NCBI RefSeq assembly: GCF_003344535.1
Contig: NZ_QPKS01000001.1
Span: 108,557-172,556 of the forward strand
From: Exiguobacterium flavidum
GTDB lineage: Bacteria; Bacillota; Bacilli; Exiguobacteriales; Exiguobacteriaceae
Length of the DNA stretch: 64,000 nt
Direction: 5' to 3'
How positions within the stretch are numbered: position 1 is the first letter of the stretch; each line of letters begins with the position of its first letter. Under the pieces are notes generated by a model. The model was not told where the DNA came from. It was given only the letters and a program-made list of their open reading frames with translations, and made no database searches. The position numbers and the translations under genes were made by a program. This document shows positions 1 through 8,524 of this stretch, in pieces.

Positions 1-25
1 GGGGGCGGATTCCGAATCCGCCCCC
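1..25. terminator. Hairpin downstream of the first CPBP gene
   Basis: Perfect inverted repeat with 11-bp arms around a CCG loop. It lies 36 bp past the stop of the minus-strand gene that follows, so it probably ends that transcript. The U-tract on the minus strand would lie outside the window. Confidence 0.6.
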
Positions 26-61
26 GTATTTCGTTTATGGATCGACTTTTGAGTCAGCCTC

Positions 62-832
62 TTACTTATTTACGTTCATCCTGTTTTCTCTTTTGAATAC
101 GATGAGCACGAAAGCAATCAATTGGGCAGAAATCAGTGCCGACAGCATCGGTGAGACGTCACCTGCCGCCGTATAGTTGAACACCGCATGAAACAGGATG
201 GCGGGAATGATGCTGAAGCTCGCCTTTTCCGTCAGCCACCCGAGGAAATACGAACCGAACACGAGACCGATCGTCCACCCTGCTGTACCGAAAACCCCAA
301 TGGTGCTGAAATCGGGGTCGTACAAAAAGACCGGAGCATGCCAAAATGCCCAGAAGACGGATACAGTCAGCGCGGCATGATGACAGGACATTCGTTTCCG
401 GAGTTCCGGAAAGAGATAGCCCCGCCAGCCTCCTTCCTCGCCGATTCCGTAAAACAGCAGCCACGTCAGAAAAATCATCGGTGCAGACTGGAGCGGCAAC
501 TTGTCGTCACGACCGATGTCCGACAACGGCACGGAATCATCCGAAAACAAGCGGACGACGATCAAACCGATGCCCATGAACATCAGCGGCAGAATCACCG
601 CGAGCAACGCATATCGTTTTTTGAAAGGTTTCAGGAAGCGATCTTTGAAATACGCAAAAAGACCGTTCTTTCCGTCAATCACATACGTCGCAGCAAGCGC
701 CCCGAGGAACGGCCCGAGACCACCTGCAAGATGCAGGAGCGGAATCGGCTCATGCAGCAGCAGATTCGGCAGCCATATCGCCCAGGAGATGACGTACGTG
801 AAACCGACGAAATACGAAAGCCGCTTCTCCAC
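62..832 (-). CDS. CPBP family intramembrane metalloprotease
   Basis: Predicted polytopic membrane protein of 256 residues of the CPBP (CAAX protease and bacteriocin-processing, Abi) family. The family motifs are present in order: EEGGWRGYLF near residue 132 (the paired glutamates and downstream arginine), FWAFWHAPVF near 160 and a last HAVFN near 214. These are the residues thought to form the metal site in this family. About seven hydrophobic segments are visible. The start is a GTG preceded by GGGGGGAT at good spacing. It lies 26 bp after the small gene upstream on the same strand, so the two may be co-transcribed. The substrate is unknown; such proteins in Firmicutes are often linked to peptide processing or bacteriocin self-immunity. 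Confidence 0.85.
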   Translation of the reverse strand: MEKRLSYFVGFTYVISWAIWLPNLLLHEPIPLLHLAGGLGPFLGALAATYVIDGKNGLFAYFKDRFLKPFKKRYALLAVILPLMFMGIGLIVVRLFSDDSVPLSDIGRDDKLPLQSAPMIFLTWLLFYGIGEEGGWRGYLFPELRKRMSCHHAALTVSVFWAFWHAPVFLYDPDFSTIGVFGTAGWTIGLVFGSYFLGWLTEKASFSIIPAILFHAVFNYTAAGDVSPMLSALISAQLIAFVLIVFKRENRMNVNK

Positions 833-858
833 CGCTCATCCCCCCTCAGATCAGAACG

Positions 859-1182
859 TCAATAATCGAGCAGCCGCGAGGCATCGATGCGCCGAATCGA
901 CTGATCGTCGAACATCTCGAGCGTCGCATAGATTTTGTCTCCATCGAGTTCATACCCGAGCAACAGGAAGTCCTCGAGCGTCGAAACGGTCTTGAACGTC
1001 TTCTCTGTCGTGAACGCCCGTTTACGGCTCGCGTCGAGAGAAGGCTTCGTGATCAGCACGACCGTGATGTTCTCTCCAGCCTTGTCATAGTAGAATTCGA
1101 CGACGCGACCGTCTTCAGTCTGAGGCAGCGTCCCTTTGAGCGGACGACCATCGTCGTCCAGTTGCACATATGGTTTTAACAT
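859..1182 (-). CDS. Hypothetical protein, about 107 aa
   Basis: Not recognised. The protein is hydrophilic, acidic to neutral, with no signal peptide, membrane segment or cysteine motif. It reads like a small mixed alpha/beta domain with several short beta-strand-like stretches (VVEFYYD, ITVVLITK, KIYATLEMF). I chose the ATG at 1182 because GAGGG lies 8 bases before it; an upstream in-frame start would add 11 residues without a ribosome site. It precedes the CPBP protease gene on the same strand, so a two-gene unit is plausible. Confidence 0.6.
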   Translation of the reverse strand: MLKPYVQLDDDGRPLKGTLPQTEDGRVVEFYYDKAGENITVVLITKPSLDASRKRAFTTEKTFKTVSTLEDFLLLGYELDGDKIYATLEMFDDQSIRRIDASRLLDY

Positions 1183-1268
1183 GTATATTCCCTCACTTTC
1201 TCCGTTTTTCATCATAGCATGCCCTTCTCGATTTGTGCTAAAGTTAATGGTGCGAAAGGGGGTTTTGG

Positions 1269-1697
1269 ATGATGATGGATTGGTTCATGAACGGGATCGT
1301 CCTTTGGGGATTCATCATGGTGACGCTGATGGCGATCGGCGGTTTTTTCATGTTCCGCAAGTTTTTGAAGAAATTGCCGAAAGCTGACGGGAAATCGATG
1401 ATGGACTGGGAGGATGAATACATCGACAGGACGCGTCATCTGTGGACGGAAGAGACGCTCGAACTGCTGAATGCCCTCGTACTGCCTGTACCGGCTGCGT
1501 TTCGTGATGTCGCCCGTCGTAAGATCGCCGGAAAGATTGGCGAGTTCGCGCTCAAGGAGCGTGCTCGCGTGATGACACCGGAGCTCGTCGTCAAGGGCTA
1601 TATCTCAGCCACACCGAAACGGGATCATAAATTCTTGAAGAAGGCGCTGAAAGAACAGTCGATCGACTGGACGGAATATGCACCTTACTTCAATTGA
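1269..1697 (+). CDS. yneK: DUF2621 family protein (YneK-like)
   Basis: A 142-residue protein with one N-terminal membrane helix (about residues 8 to 30), then a basic and aromatic cytosolic tail containing the segment DEYIDRTRHLWTEETLELLN. This matches the DUF2621/YneK family of Bacillales. In B. subtilis yneK follows ccdA, yneI and ccdC; here the gene sits beside ccdC-ccdA but faces them convergently, which supports the name. The function is unknown. Start choice among the three leading methionines is not settled; the coordinate given uses the first, 9 bases after GGGGG. Confidence 0.75.
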   Translation: MMMDWFMNGIVLWGFIMVTLMAIGGFFMFRKFLKKLPKADGKSMMDWEDEYIDRTRHLWTEETLELLNALVLPVPAAFRDVARRKIAGKIGEFALKERARVMTPELVVKGYISATPKRDHKFLKKALKEQSIDWTEYAPYFN

Positions 1698-1699
1698 GG

Positions 1700-1726
1700 A
1701 GCGTCTCACAACGCTTCTTTTTTTCG
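1700..1726 (+). terminator. Terminator of yneK
   Basis: Short stem AGCGT/ACGCT with a six-base loop, followed by CTTTTTTT just after the yneK stop. Confidence 0.55.
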
Positions 1727-1743
1727 TCTTTTTTCCAAAAAGA

Positions 1744-1770
1744 AAAGGAACGGATGTCGTCCGCTCCTTT
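1744..1770 (-). terminator. Terminator of the ccdA-ccdC unit
   Basis: Stem AAAGGA(x)CGGA/TCCG(x)TCCTTT just before the ccdC stop; on the minus strand it is followed by TTTCTTTTT. Confidence 0.6.
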
Positions 1771-1773
1771 CTA

Positions 1774-2250
1774 TCATGGCAAATGTCCGACCTGTAGAAT
1801 ACCGTCCCGCACCTGCTTATACTTCATATACATCGCGACTCGCCATGGCACGATCATCCCCCAGGCGACGAGATAGAACAGGCTTCCGGTTTTAAAGAGG
1901 TGGAATTCTCCGCCGATATAGAACTTAGCCGCCGTCCGGATGAACAACAAGCCAAACAAGACGATGAAGAAGGCTTTCGAGCGTTGAAGATAGACTTCGC
2001 CGCCTTCCTCATAGAAATTCGATGTCTTGATCAAAAAGATGCTGAAGATCATACCGATCAACAGTGCTTCCCCCACTTCGAGCCACGGAAGACGCGAAGG
2101 TTCATATAAAAATTGGAGCATTCCGGTCGTCATCATGACGGGCGGAATCAGAATTTTTTTTGCGTCCGTCGGTTTCGCCGACGCCTTGACACGGACGAAA
2201 CTGATGAGCACGCCCATCACGATCGCAAAGATCGTCGTCAACCAAATCAT
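1774..2250 (-). CDS. ccdC: CcdC family membrane protein
   Basis: A 158-residue integral membrane protein with about five hydrophobic segments, matching CcdC (YneJ) of Bacillales. The conserved-looking stretch RVKASAKPTDAKKILIPPVMMTTG lies between helices 1 and 2. CcdC is encoded next to the thiol transporter CcdA and has been associated with cytochrome c maturation, although its own activity is undefined. It follows ccdA after about 15 bp on the same strand. The response-regulator gene yneI, which lies between the two in B. subtilis, is absent here. Confidence 0.85.
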   Translation of the reverse strand: MIWLTTIFAIVMGVLISFVRVKASAKPTDAKKILIPPVMMTTGMLQFLYEPSRLPWLEVGEALLIGMIFSIFLIKTSNFYEEGGEVYLQRSKAFFIVLFGLLFIRTAAKFYIGGEFHLFKTGSLFYLVAWGMIVPWRVAMYMKYKQVRDGILQVGHLP

Positions 2251-2265
2251 TTCATCACTTCCTCG

Positions 2266-2967
2266 TTAAAATCCGGTGAATCCTACCAAGTCGCTCATCC
2301 ACGCCGCGACTTTGCTGAGACCGTCGAAATAGAGCATGATTCCGAACATGACCATCAACGCGCCGCCGACTTTCGTCAACTTCATGCTGTATTTGACGAG
2401 GAGGCGCGAACGCCCGACATAAAATGCCATGATCAGGAATGGAATCGAGAATCCGAGTACATACGCCAGCATATAGAACATGCCTAGAGAAGGATTGGTC
2501 GCCGCGAGTGCTATCACAGATGCAAGGATCGGTCCGGTACACGGTGTCCATCCGGCCGCAAAACCGATACCGATCAGCACAGTCCCGAAAAAACCGCCCT
2601 TTCGTTCACCGAGATCAAGACGCTTCTCCCGCATGAGGAAGGTCGGCTGCCATACGCCGAGCAGGATGATACCGAATACGAAGATGACGAGTGCCCCGGT
2701 CATTCTCAAGACATCCTTATACGTGATGAAGAAGTCCGCGAACAGCGAGGTCGAAAGTCCGAGAACGAGAAAGACGATCGAGAACCCGACCAAAAAAGCA
2801 ACGGTATGCATCAACGAGCGTTTTTCGCGAACCCCTTTTTCCTGCAGGTCCGTTACCGAGACACCCGTAATGTAGGATAAGAAGACCGGATAAAGCGGCA
2901 GCGTGCATGGTGAGACGAAGGACAGAAATCCCGCACCGAACGCGAGCCACAAGGTGAGCTCCATCAA
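2266..2967 (-). CDS. ccdA: Cytochrome c biogenesis thiol transporter CcdA
   Basis: A 233-residue, six-helix membrane protein of the CcdA/DsbD-beta family. The two redox cysteines are visible in FVSPCTLPLYPVFLSY (first helix) and AGWTPCTGPILASV (fourth helix), the signature pair that moves reducing equivalents across the membrane. The electrons reduce thioredoxin-like proteins such as ResA that prepare apocytochrome c for heme attachment. The ATG at 2967 (a second Met follows it directly) is preceded by AAAGGGG. It is first in a two-gene unit with ccdC. Confidence 0.95.
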   Translation of the reverse strand: MMELTLWLAFGAGFLSFVSPCTLPLYPVFLSYITGVSVTDLQEKGVREKRSLMHTVAFLVGFSIVFLVLGLSTSLFADFFITYKDVLRMTGALVIFVFGIILLGVWQPTFLMREKRLDLGERKGGFFGTVLIGIGFAAGWTPCTGPILASVIALAATNPSLGMFYMLAYVLGFSIPFLIMAFYVGRSRLLVKYSMKLTKVGGALMVMFGIMLYFDGLSKVAAWMSDLVGFTGF

Positions 2968-3112
2968 AGCAGCCCCTTTCTATTATGAATTAAGTAGAAG
3001 TTCCTTCTCTATTTTGCCAAACTACTGACCATTTGTAACGAAGAATCTCTTATCCCCATTATTTTTTTCGTTTACAGTAAAATTACAGTTGGGTGAACTA
3101 TCCGATTTTCCA

Positions 3113-3141
3113 TTGCATCCCATAATCACTGTTGCTAGAAT
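3113..3141 (+). promoter_or_regulatory. Sigma-A promoter of the Spo0E-like gene
   Basis: TTGCAT, 17 bp, TAGAAT, with an extended -10 TGC directly before the -10 hexamer; about 25 bp upstream of the ribosome site. Confidence 0.65.
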
Positions 3142-3172
3142 ATGGTTACTATCACATCTGAAGGAGAACGGC

Positions 3173-3364
3173 ATGACGAACCAGCAAGTCTTAACTTTAG
3201 AAATCGAATCGAAGCGAACTGAATTGTACAGGGAAGCTGAACGACTGAGCTTCACTTCGCCTACCGTCCTCCGATTGAGCCATGAGCTGGATCAGCTGTT
3301 ACTGGAGTATGCACTGGCTTATGAATCACGTATATCACGCTATCCCCGAATCTCACCATCATGA
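3173..3364 (+). CDS. Spo0E-like aspartyl-phosphate phosphatase
   Basis: A 63-residue helical-hairpin protein. The second helix carries LSHELDQLLLEY, which matches the S-x-x-L-D-x-(L/I) signature of Spo0E-family phosphatases that dephosphorylate Spo0A~P or other response regulators. The ATG at 3173 is chosen because GAAGGAG precedes it by 6 bases and a good promoter lies upstream; a longer in-frame reading starts upstream of that promoter. It is monocistronic with its own terminator. The presumed host is not known as an efficient sporulator, so the real target may be another response regulator. Confidence 0.8.
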   Translation: MTNQQVLTLEIESKRTELYREAERLSFTSPTVLRLSHELDQLLLEYALAYESRISRYPRISPS

Positions 3365-3399
3365 CGTCATCCGTTCAAACCGAGCGGATGACGTTTTTC
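3364..3399 (+). terminator. Terminator of the Spo0E-like gene
   Basis: ACGTCATCCG...CGGATGACGT stem followed by TTTTTCTATTTTTT. Confidence 0.85.
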
Positions 3400-3504
3400 T
3401 ATTTTTTGGATTCATTGTGTCGAACCCATATCATCTGCATCAGTTCTGATACATAACCTCCGTTTCTCGCAACATGTGAAACACTAATGAAACATTGACC
3501 TGTT

Positions 3505-3533
3505 TTGTCACAATAATGCAATTGACTTGTAAA
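3505..3533 (+). promoter_or_regulatory. Possible promoter of the SH3b-3D gene
   Basis: TTGTCA, 17 bp, TGTAAA, about 65 bp before the ribosome site of the secreted wall protein gene. Confidence 0.35.
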
Positions 3534-3601
3534 CGCACGCCCCCCATTCGCCGTGTAGAGTAGGAACAGTAAACACAGCAAATGTCAGGAGGACATCAAT
3601 A

Positions 3602-4459
3602 ATGAAAAAAGCAGTTTTCGCTGCAGGTATCGCAGCAACAGCTCTATCAGTAGGATTTGCCCAAGAGACACAAGCTGCCTCAGAGACGGTAACGGTTAAT
3701 ACAGCAGTACTTAACGTACGGACAGCACCAACGACGGCATCGGCTGACGTCGGTAACCTATACAAAGGTCAGAAGGTATCTGTCGAAAAACGTCATGGCG
3801 CATGGATTGAAACGAACTTGAACGGCAAGAAGCGTTTCGTCCACGGTGCATATACTTCTTCGGCATCTTCTATTAAAACAGTATCAGTTACGACAGAGGT
3901 ACTGAACATCCGTACGGCTCCGACAACGAAGTCGAAAGATGTCGGCAACCTTTACAAAGGCGATAAAGTACGCGTAGAAGGTAAAGTAGGCGCATGGATC
4001 AAGACGACGATCAACGGTGATGTCCGTTACGTTCACGGCGCTTACACTTCGTTGAACAACGGTGACAAGAAAGCCGCTCCGAAAGCTGCCGCAGCCAAGC
4101 CTGCAGCAGTGAAATCAGGAGTCTCTAAAGCGTCGACTTCAAGCCAAGCAGGCACTAAAGTCACGATGAACGTCAGCGCCTATACGAATGACCCGAGCGA
4201 GAATGGTTCATATGGCGGTCGCGTCCTTACAGCGAGCGGTTATGACGTCACGAACAAGACGACGTACAATGGTCTTCGCATCATCGCTGCACCACCGCAG
4301 TACCCAATCGGAACACGCATGTTCATCCCGGGAATCGGTGAAGCGATCGTACTCGACCGTGGAGGCGCGATCCAAGGAAACAAACTCGATCTTCTCGTCG
4401 AGACACGCTCTGAAGCACTCAACTGGGGCCGCCAAAATGTGACGGTCACTGTCTACTAA
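3602..4459 (+). CDS. Secreted wall protein: two SH3b domains plus 3D domain
   Basis: A 285-residue exported protein. A signal peptide (MKKAVFAAGIAATALSVGFA, with likely cleavage after QAA near residue 25) is followed by two bacterial SH3 domains (about 30-80 and 93-145; repeated VLN(V/I)RTAPTT and VGNLYKG motifs). A short Ala/Lys/Pro linker follows, then a C-terminal 3D domain (about 185-285) with the hallmark aspartates in VLDRGGAIQGNKLDLLV. The 3D fold occurs in Rpf/MltA-like lytic transglycosylases, so it probably cleaves or remodels peptidoglycan after SH3b-mediated wall binding. The ribosome site AGGAGGACA is strong and it is monocistronic. Confidence 0.9.
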   Translation: MKKAVFAAGIAATALSVGFAQETQAASETVTVNTAVLNVRTAPTTASADVGNLYKGQKVSVEKRHGAWIETNLNGKKRFVHGAYTSSASSIKTVSVTTEVLNIRTAPTTKSKDVGNLYKGDKVRVEGKVGAWIKTTINGDVRYVHGAYTSLNNGDKKAAPKAAAAKPAAVKSGVSKASTSSQAGTKVTMNVSAYTNDPSENGSYGGRVLTASGYDVTNKTTYNGLRIIAAPPQYPIGTRMFIPGIGEAIVLDRGGAIQGNKLDLLVETRSEALNWGRQNVTVTVY

Positions 4460-4480
4460 TAAAAAAGAGCACACGAAAAA

Positions 4481-4517
4481 CCTGCTGGGGCGGCGATCGC
4501 CCCAGCAGGCTTTTTTT
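4481..4517 (+). terminator. Terminator of the SH3b-3D gene
   Basis: Twelve-bp GC-rich stem CCTGCTGGGGCG/CGCCCCAGCAGG followed by seven T. Confidence 0.95.
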
Positions 4518-4519
4518 GT

Positions 4520-6301
4520 TCATCTTTCGATTTTCGTGACTGCAGATTCGAAATGTCCGGACTGCAGCTCATACATTTTTTTGTAAAGTCCGCCTTTTTG
4601 GATCAGCTCGAGATGGTTTCCTCTCTCGACGACTTCCCCTTTGTGCAAGACAAGAATGAGGTCCGCGTCCTGGATCGTCGACAGACGGTGGGCAATCGCT
4701 ATCGTCGTCCTCCCTGCCCGCATGCGCCGAAGCGCTTCCTGAACCTTCTCTTCCGTCTCCGTGTCGATCGAGCTCGTCGCTTCGTCCAGAATCAGGATTT
4801 TCGGATTGCGGGCCATCGTCCGTGCGAACGACACGAGCTGGCGCTCACCAGCTGAGAATGTCGCCCCGCGCTCAGCGACCGGACTGTCATATCCTTCCGC
4901 AAGCTGCTCGATGAAAGGTGCAGCCTGAACGAATTCAGCGGCTTGCTCGACTGTCTCGAACGGAATCGATTCATCGAACAGTCTGATGTTGTCGGTGACG
5001 CTCCCCGTGAAGAGGAAGGAGTCCTGTAAAACAAGTCCGACATGCTGTCGCAGCTTCTCCTCCGGAATCTTCTCCAGCGGCTCCCCATCGATCAGTATGC
5101 GCCCGCTTTGATAGTCATAAAAGCGCATCAAGATGTTGATGATCGATGACTTCCCGCTTCCTGTCTGACCGACGAGGGCAACCGTCTGTCCTTTTTTCGC
5201 CTCGAAGCTGATTCCTTTCAGGATTTCAGTCTTGCCGTCGTAGCTGAATCGGACATCCTCGAAGGTGATCGTCCCTTCCTCGATGTCGGCTTCTCCCGGC
5301 ATCGACTTCGTCGGCTCAGGTTCGTCCGTATCGAGCACCTTGAAGACCCGGTCCGCCGAGACGACAGCTTGCTGAAACTCCGACAGGCGCTGCATGATCT
5401 GCTGGACCGGCTGGAAAATCCGTTCGAGGTAGCTGATGAATGCATACACGACACCGACTTGAACAGATTCAGAGAAAGAGAGCAGCCCGAAGTACGTCAG
5501 CAGTGTAACGATCGAGATGGCAAGGAGCAGCTCGATGACGGGACGCAGGAGCCAGATGTCGAGCTTAAGGTTTTTGTAGCGTCCATTCTGATGAGCCTCG
5601 TTCGTCTCTTCGAACTGGGCGATCAGACGTTTTTCTTGGCGGAACTGCTGAATGATCGCCATCCCGTTGATCGATTCATTCAACTGTGCGTTCAGCTTCG
5701 ATAGCAGGTCCCGCACCTCCGCATAGTAGCGCGTCGAGTATCGGCGGTATACCCAGATGATCATCCAGAACACCGGCAGCAGCAGAAGCGCGATCGTCGC
5801 GAGCCTCGGCTCGAGCAGGTAAAGGAAGACGTATGTCCCGAGCAACTGCACCCCGCTCTGGACGAACGTCGATAGCACTCCGACATAGAGCTCCTTGACC
5901 GCTTCCGTATCATTCGTGATCCGTGAGACGAGTACACCGGCTGGCGTCCGGTCGAAGTAGCCGAGACGCAGATGCATCACATGGCGAAATACATCGATCC
6001 GCAACCGTTGGATGATTTGAAGCGCGATTTTTTGAAACTCATACGCCTGGAAGTAATCCACGATGATGCCTGTAATGTGAAGAATCAGATAGGCCGCGAA
6101 TAACAGCAGTACCTGATTAATCGGATAGTCGTTCTTCGTGACGAACTCATCAATGAAGATCTTGACGAGATACGGCCCTCCAAGTTTTGCTGCGGTCGTG
6201 ACCAGAAGCAGCATGAACGCGAACATCACTTGGCGTTTGAACGGTTTGACGAAACTGATCAGACGCTTTAGCACCGCTTTTTCATTCACATCATGATTCA
6301 T
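4520..6301 (-). CDS. ABC exporter half-transporter, BmrD-like
   Basis: About 593 residues: an N-terminal six-helix exporter domain (about 1-320) and a C-terminal nucleotide-binding domain. Walker A is GQTGSGKSS and Walker B ILILDEATSSID with the catalytic glutamate present, but the signature is the unusual FSAGERQ instead of LSGGQ. It pairs with the next gene upstream, whose site is degenerate in the opposite way, as expected for a heterodimeric multidrug exporter of the BmrC/BmrD (YheI/YheH) class. The ATG at 6301 has GGGGGTGGA before it and overlaps the partner's stop by 11 bp, implying translational coupling. The substrate cannot be read from sequence. Confidence 0.88.
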   Translation of the reverse strand: MNHDVNEKAVLKRLISFVKPFKRQVMFAFMLLLVTTAAKLGGPYLVKIFIDEFVTKNDYPINQVLLLFAAYLILHITGIIVDYFQAYEFQKIALQIIQRLRIDVFRHVMHLRLGYFDRTPAGVLVSRITNDTEAVKELYVGVLSTFVQSGVQLLGTYVFLYLLEPRLATIALLLLPVFWMIIWVYRRYSTRYYAEVRDLLSKLNAQLNESINGMAIIQQFRQEKRLIAQFEETNEAHQNGRYKNLKLDIWLLRPVIELLLAISIVTLLTYFGLLSFSESVQVGVVYAFISYLERIFQPVQQIMQRLSEFQQAVVSADRVFKVLDTDEPEPTKSMPGEADIEEGTITFEDVRFSYDGKTEILKGISFEAKKGQTVALVGQTGSGKSSIINILMRFYDYQSGRILIDGEPLEKIPEEKLRQHVGLVLQDSFLFTGSVTDNIRLFDESIPFETVEQAAEFVQAAPFIEQLAEGYDSPVAERGATFSAGERQLVSFARTMARNPKILILDEATSSIDTETEEKVQEALRRMRAGRTTIAIAHRLSTIQDADLILVLHKGEVVERGNHLELIQKGGLYKKMYELQSGHFESAVTKIER

Positions 6302-8048
6302 TCGTTCCACCCCCTTGTTCGACGAGTGTCTCGAGCTGTTGCCGGTCATACGTCTCTTTATACCAGCCACCCCGTTCGAGCAGCTGATGATGTGTCCCGC
6401 GCTCGCTTATTCTCCCATCCTCGAGCACGATGATTTCATCCGCATGGGAGACGGCTGACAACCTGTGAGCCACGATGACCTGCGCTTGATTGTTAGAGGC
6501 CGTCCGGAAGTGCTCGATGATGCGCTCTTCCGTCTTCGCGTCGACCGCTGACAAGGCGTCATCAAGTATTAGGACAGGACAATCCGCGAGCAGTGCCCGG
6601 GCAATCGAAATCCTCTGTTTTTGCCCGCCAGACAACGTCACGCCGCGCTCCCCGACGACAGTCGCATACCCTTCCGGAAATCCGAGAATATCATCATGGA
6701 CAGCTGCGGTCTTCGCCGCCTCCATGATTTCTTCCATCGTCGCTTCAGGGCAGGCGAATGCTATGTTGTCAGCGATTGATTCTGAAAACAGGAAGTGGTC
6801 CTGCGGCACGACCGCAACCTGCTCACGGACCGCTCGTCTTTTCAATTGTTTCAAGTTTCGTCCTCCGAGAGTGATCCTTCCCTTCGTGACGTCGTATTCA
6901 CGGGAGAGCAATCGGACGAGCGTCGACTTTCCTGCGCCTGTCCGGCCGACGATTCCGAGCGAGCGTCCCGGCAAAATCTGGAGCGCGATGTCTGACAGTA
7001 CCGGCTTCTCCTCATAACTGAATCGTTCGATCGCGATGTCGATTTCAGACGAGGCGACTGTGTCACCTGCGTGCAGAGCATCCTGAATTTCCGGTTCGAT
7101 GGCGAGCATGTGCTCAATCCGGTCGTATGATGCCCGTCCCCGTTCTACGATGTTGAAGAGCCATCCGAACGCGAGCATAGGCCACGTCAACAATCCGAGG
7201 TAGGCCGTGAATGACACGATGTCCCCGATACTGATTTCCCCCTGGCGAAGCAGGTAGGCACCGTATCCGACTGCAATGATGTAGGATAGGCCGACGACCC
7301 CGAATATCGTTGGGTCGAACAAGGCATCTATCTTCGCGACACGCTTGTTCTTTTGAACGACATCACTCGACAAGTCCGTGAACGTCTCGACATCCGCCTC
7401 GACTTGCCCCGTCGCTTTCAGAACACGGATACCGCTGACGCTCTCTGCGACCTTGTCGTTCAAATCCGAAAACGCAGACTGAGCATCATGAAACCTTGTA
7501 TGTAGCATCTTACCGTAACGCGATGTCAGGTAGACCATGATCGGCATCGGCAGCAGCGAGAAGAATGTCAACTTCCAGCTGATCGTCGTAACCATCGTGA
7601 TGATGACGAAACTCCCCATCGTCACGGAGTCGACAAGCGTAAGGATTCCGGCCCCCGCCGTCATCGAGACCGCTTGCACATCATTCGTCGCATGTGCCAT
7701 CAGATCGCCGCTTCGATTCTTTTTATAAAACGATTGGTCGAGTTCGGTAAAATGCGCATAGAGCTGACTCCGCAGCAAGCGACCGAGCCGAATCGAAGCT
7801 CCGAATATGTAGAATCTCCAAAAATAACGGATGACATAGTTCGCTATACCGACTGCGAGCAATGCACCGGCCAACTGCAACAACAATTCCTTCGTCAGCG
7901 TACCTTCGTTGATGCCGTTGACGGTCGCACCGATTAATTTCGGCGGGATGAGTTCAAGTGCAGCAACGAATATCAAAAATATGATTCCGAGACTATACGC
8001 CTTCCATTCCAGTTTGAAAAACCAGCTTAATTTTCTAAAGACTGCCAT
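6291..8048 (-). CDS. ABC exporter half-transporter, BmrC-like
   Basis: About 585 residues, close in length and N-terminal sequence style to B. subtilis BmrC/YheI (LSWFFKLEWKAYSLGII). It has a six-helix exporter domain followed by an ATPase domain with Walker A GRTGAGKST, canonical signature LSGGQKQR, and Walker B VLILDDALSAVD. In the last the catalytic glutamate is an aspartate, so it should carry the degenerate ATP site of a heterodimer with the downstream partner. The ATG at 8048 is chosen for its GGGGGAT ribosome site; an in-frame TTG 30 bases upstream lacks one. Expected role: export of drugs or other amphipathic compounds. Confidence 0.88.
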   Translation of the reverse strand: MAVFRKLSWFFKLEWKAYSLGIIFLIFVAALELIPPKLIGATVNGINEGTLTKELLLQLAGALLAVGIANYVIRYFWRFYIFGASIRLGRLLRSQLYAHFTELDQSFYKKNRSGDLMAHATNDVQAVSMTAGAGILTLVDSVTMGSFVIITMVTTISWKLTFFSLLPMPIMVYLTSRYGKMLHTRFHDAQSAFSDLNDKVAESVSGIRVLKATGQVEADVETFTDLSSDVVQKNKRVAKIDALFDPTIFGVVGLSYIIAVGYGAYLLRQGEISIGDIVSFTAYLGLLTWPMLAFGWLFNIVERGRASYDRIEHMLAIEPEIQDALHAGDTVASSEIDIAIERFSYEEKPVLSDIALQILPGRSLGIVGRTGAGKSTLVRLLSREYDVTKGRITLGGRNLKQLKRRAVREQVAVVPQDHFLFSESIADNIAFACPEATMEEIMEAAKTAAVHDDILGFPEGYATVVGERGVTLSGGQKQRISIARALLADCPVLILDDALSAVDAKTEERIIEHFRTASNNQAQVIVAHRLSAVSHADEIIVLEDGRISERGTHHQLLERGGWYKETYDRQQLETLVEQGGGTNES

Positions 8049-8126
8049 TCGCAATCCCCCATTCTCAAAATTATTCAAATTATCTCACATTTGAAAGTAT
8101 CTCACTTAATGTCATAAAAAGAAAAC

Positions 8127-8154
8127 AAAAAGGAGACCAATTGGTCTCCTTTTT
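8127..8154. terminator. Bidirectional-looking terminator after yneF
   Basis: Perfect palindrome AAAAAGGAGACC...GGTCTCCTTTTT between yneF and the ABC exporter pair; T-runs on both strands. Confidence 0.85.
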
Positions 8155-8162
8155 GGAAAAAG

Positions 8163-8393
8163 TTAGTTTTTCGGGTTTTTCATCGAGCCACTCATCGAAC
8201 GCATCACTTGGTTGACTTTCTTCTGTGACGGCTTTTGGCCCATTTGCATCATTAAAGTCTTGATCATGTCTTCGTTGATCGGTGGGTTTTGCTCCAAGTA
8301 GTTCATCATGTACCGACGCGCGATATAGAACCCAAGTGCAACACCAGCCACCAAGCAAAGTACAGCAATCAAAATCCAGATCCATGTGGTCAA
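8163..8393 (-). CDS. yneF: YneF family (UPF0154) small membrane protein
   Basis: A 76-residue protein with one N-terminal membrane helix (about 4-24), then [41 protein letters not shown], a clear match to UPF0154/YneF of Firmicutes. In B. subtilis it lies just downstream of tkt, as here. The molecular role is unknown. A good AGAGGAGG ribosome site precedes the ATG. Confidence 0.92.
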   Translation of the reverse strand: MTTWIWILIAVLCLVAGVALGFYIARRYMMNYLEQNPPINEDMIKTLMMQMGQKPSQKKVNQVMRSMSGSMKNPKN

Positions 8394-8524
8394 GGTGCTT
8401 CCTCCTCTAACTTAAAACGTCGCTTTTTACTATACTATAATTTTAAGTTTTTGCATAGGTCAACCTTCGTCAATCGAAGGCTACCTAAGAAAAAGGCCGG
8501 ATCATGAAGATCCAGCCCACTTCA

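Noticed and set aside
188-865. Plus-strand frame of 225 codons over the CPBP gene
   Set aside because: It is the antisense shadow of a clear membrane protease, with Arg/Gln/His-rich composition and no ribosome site.
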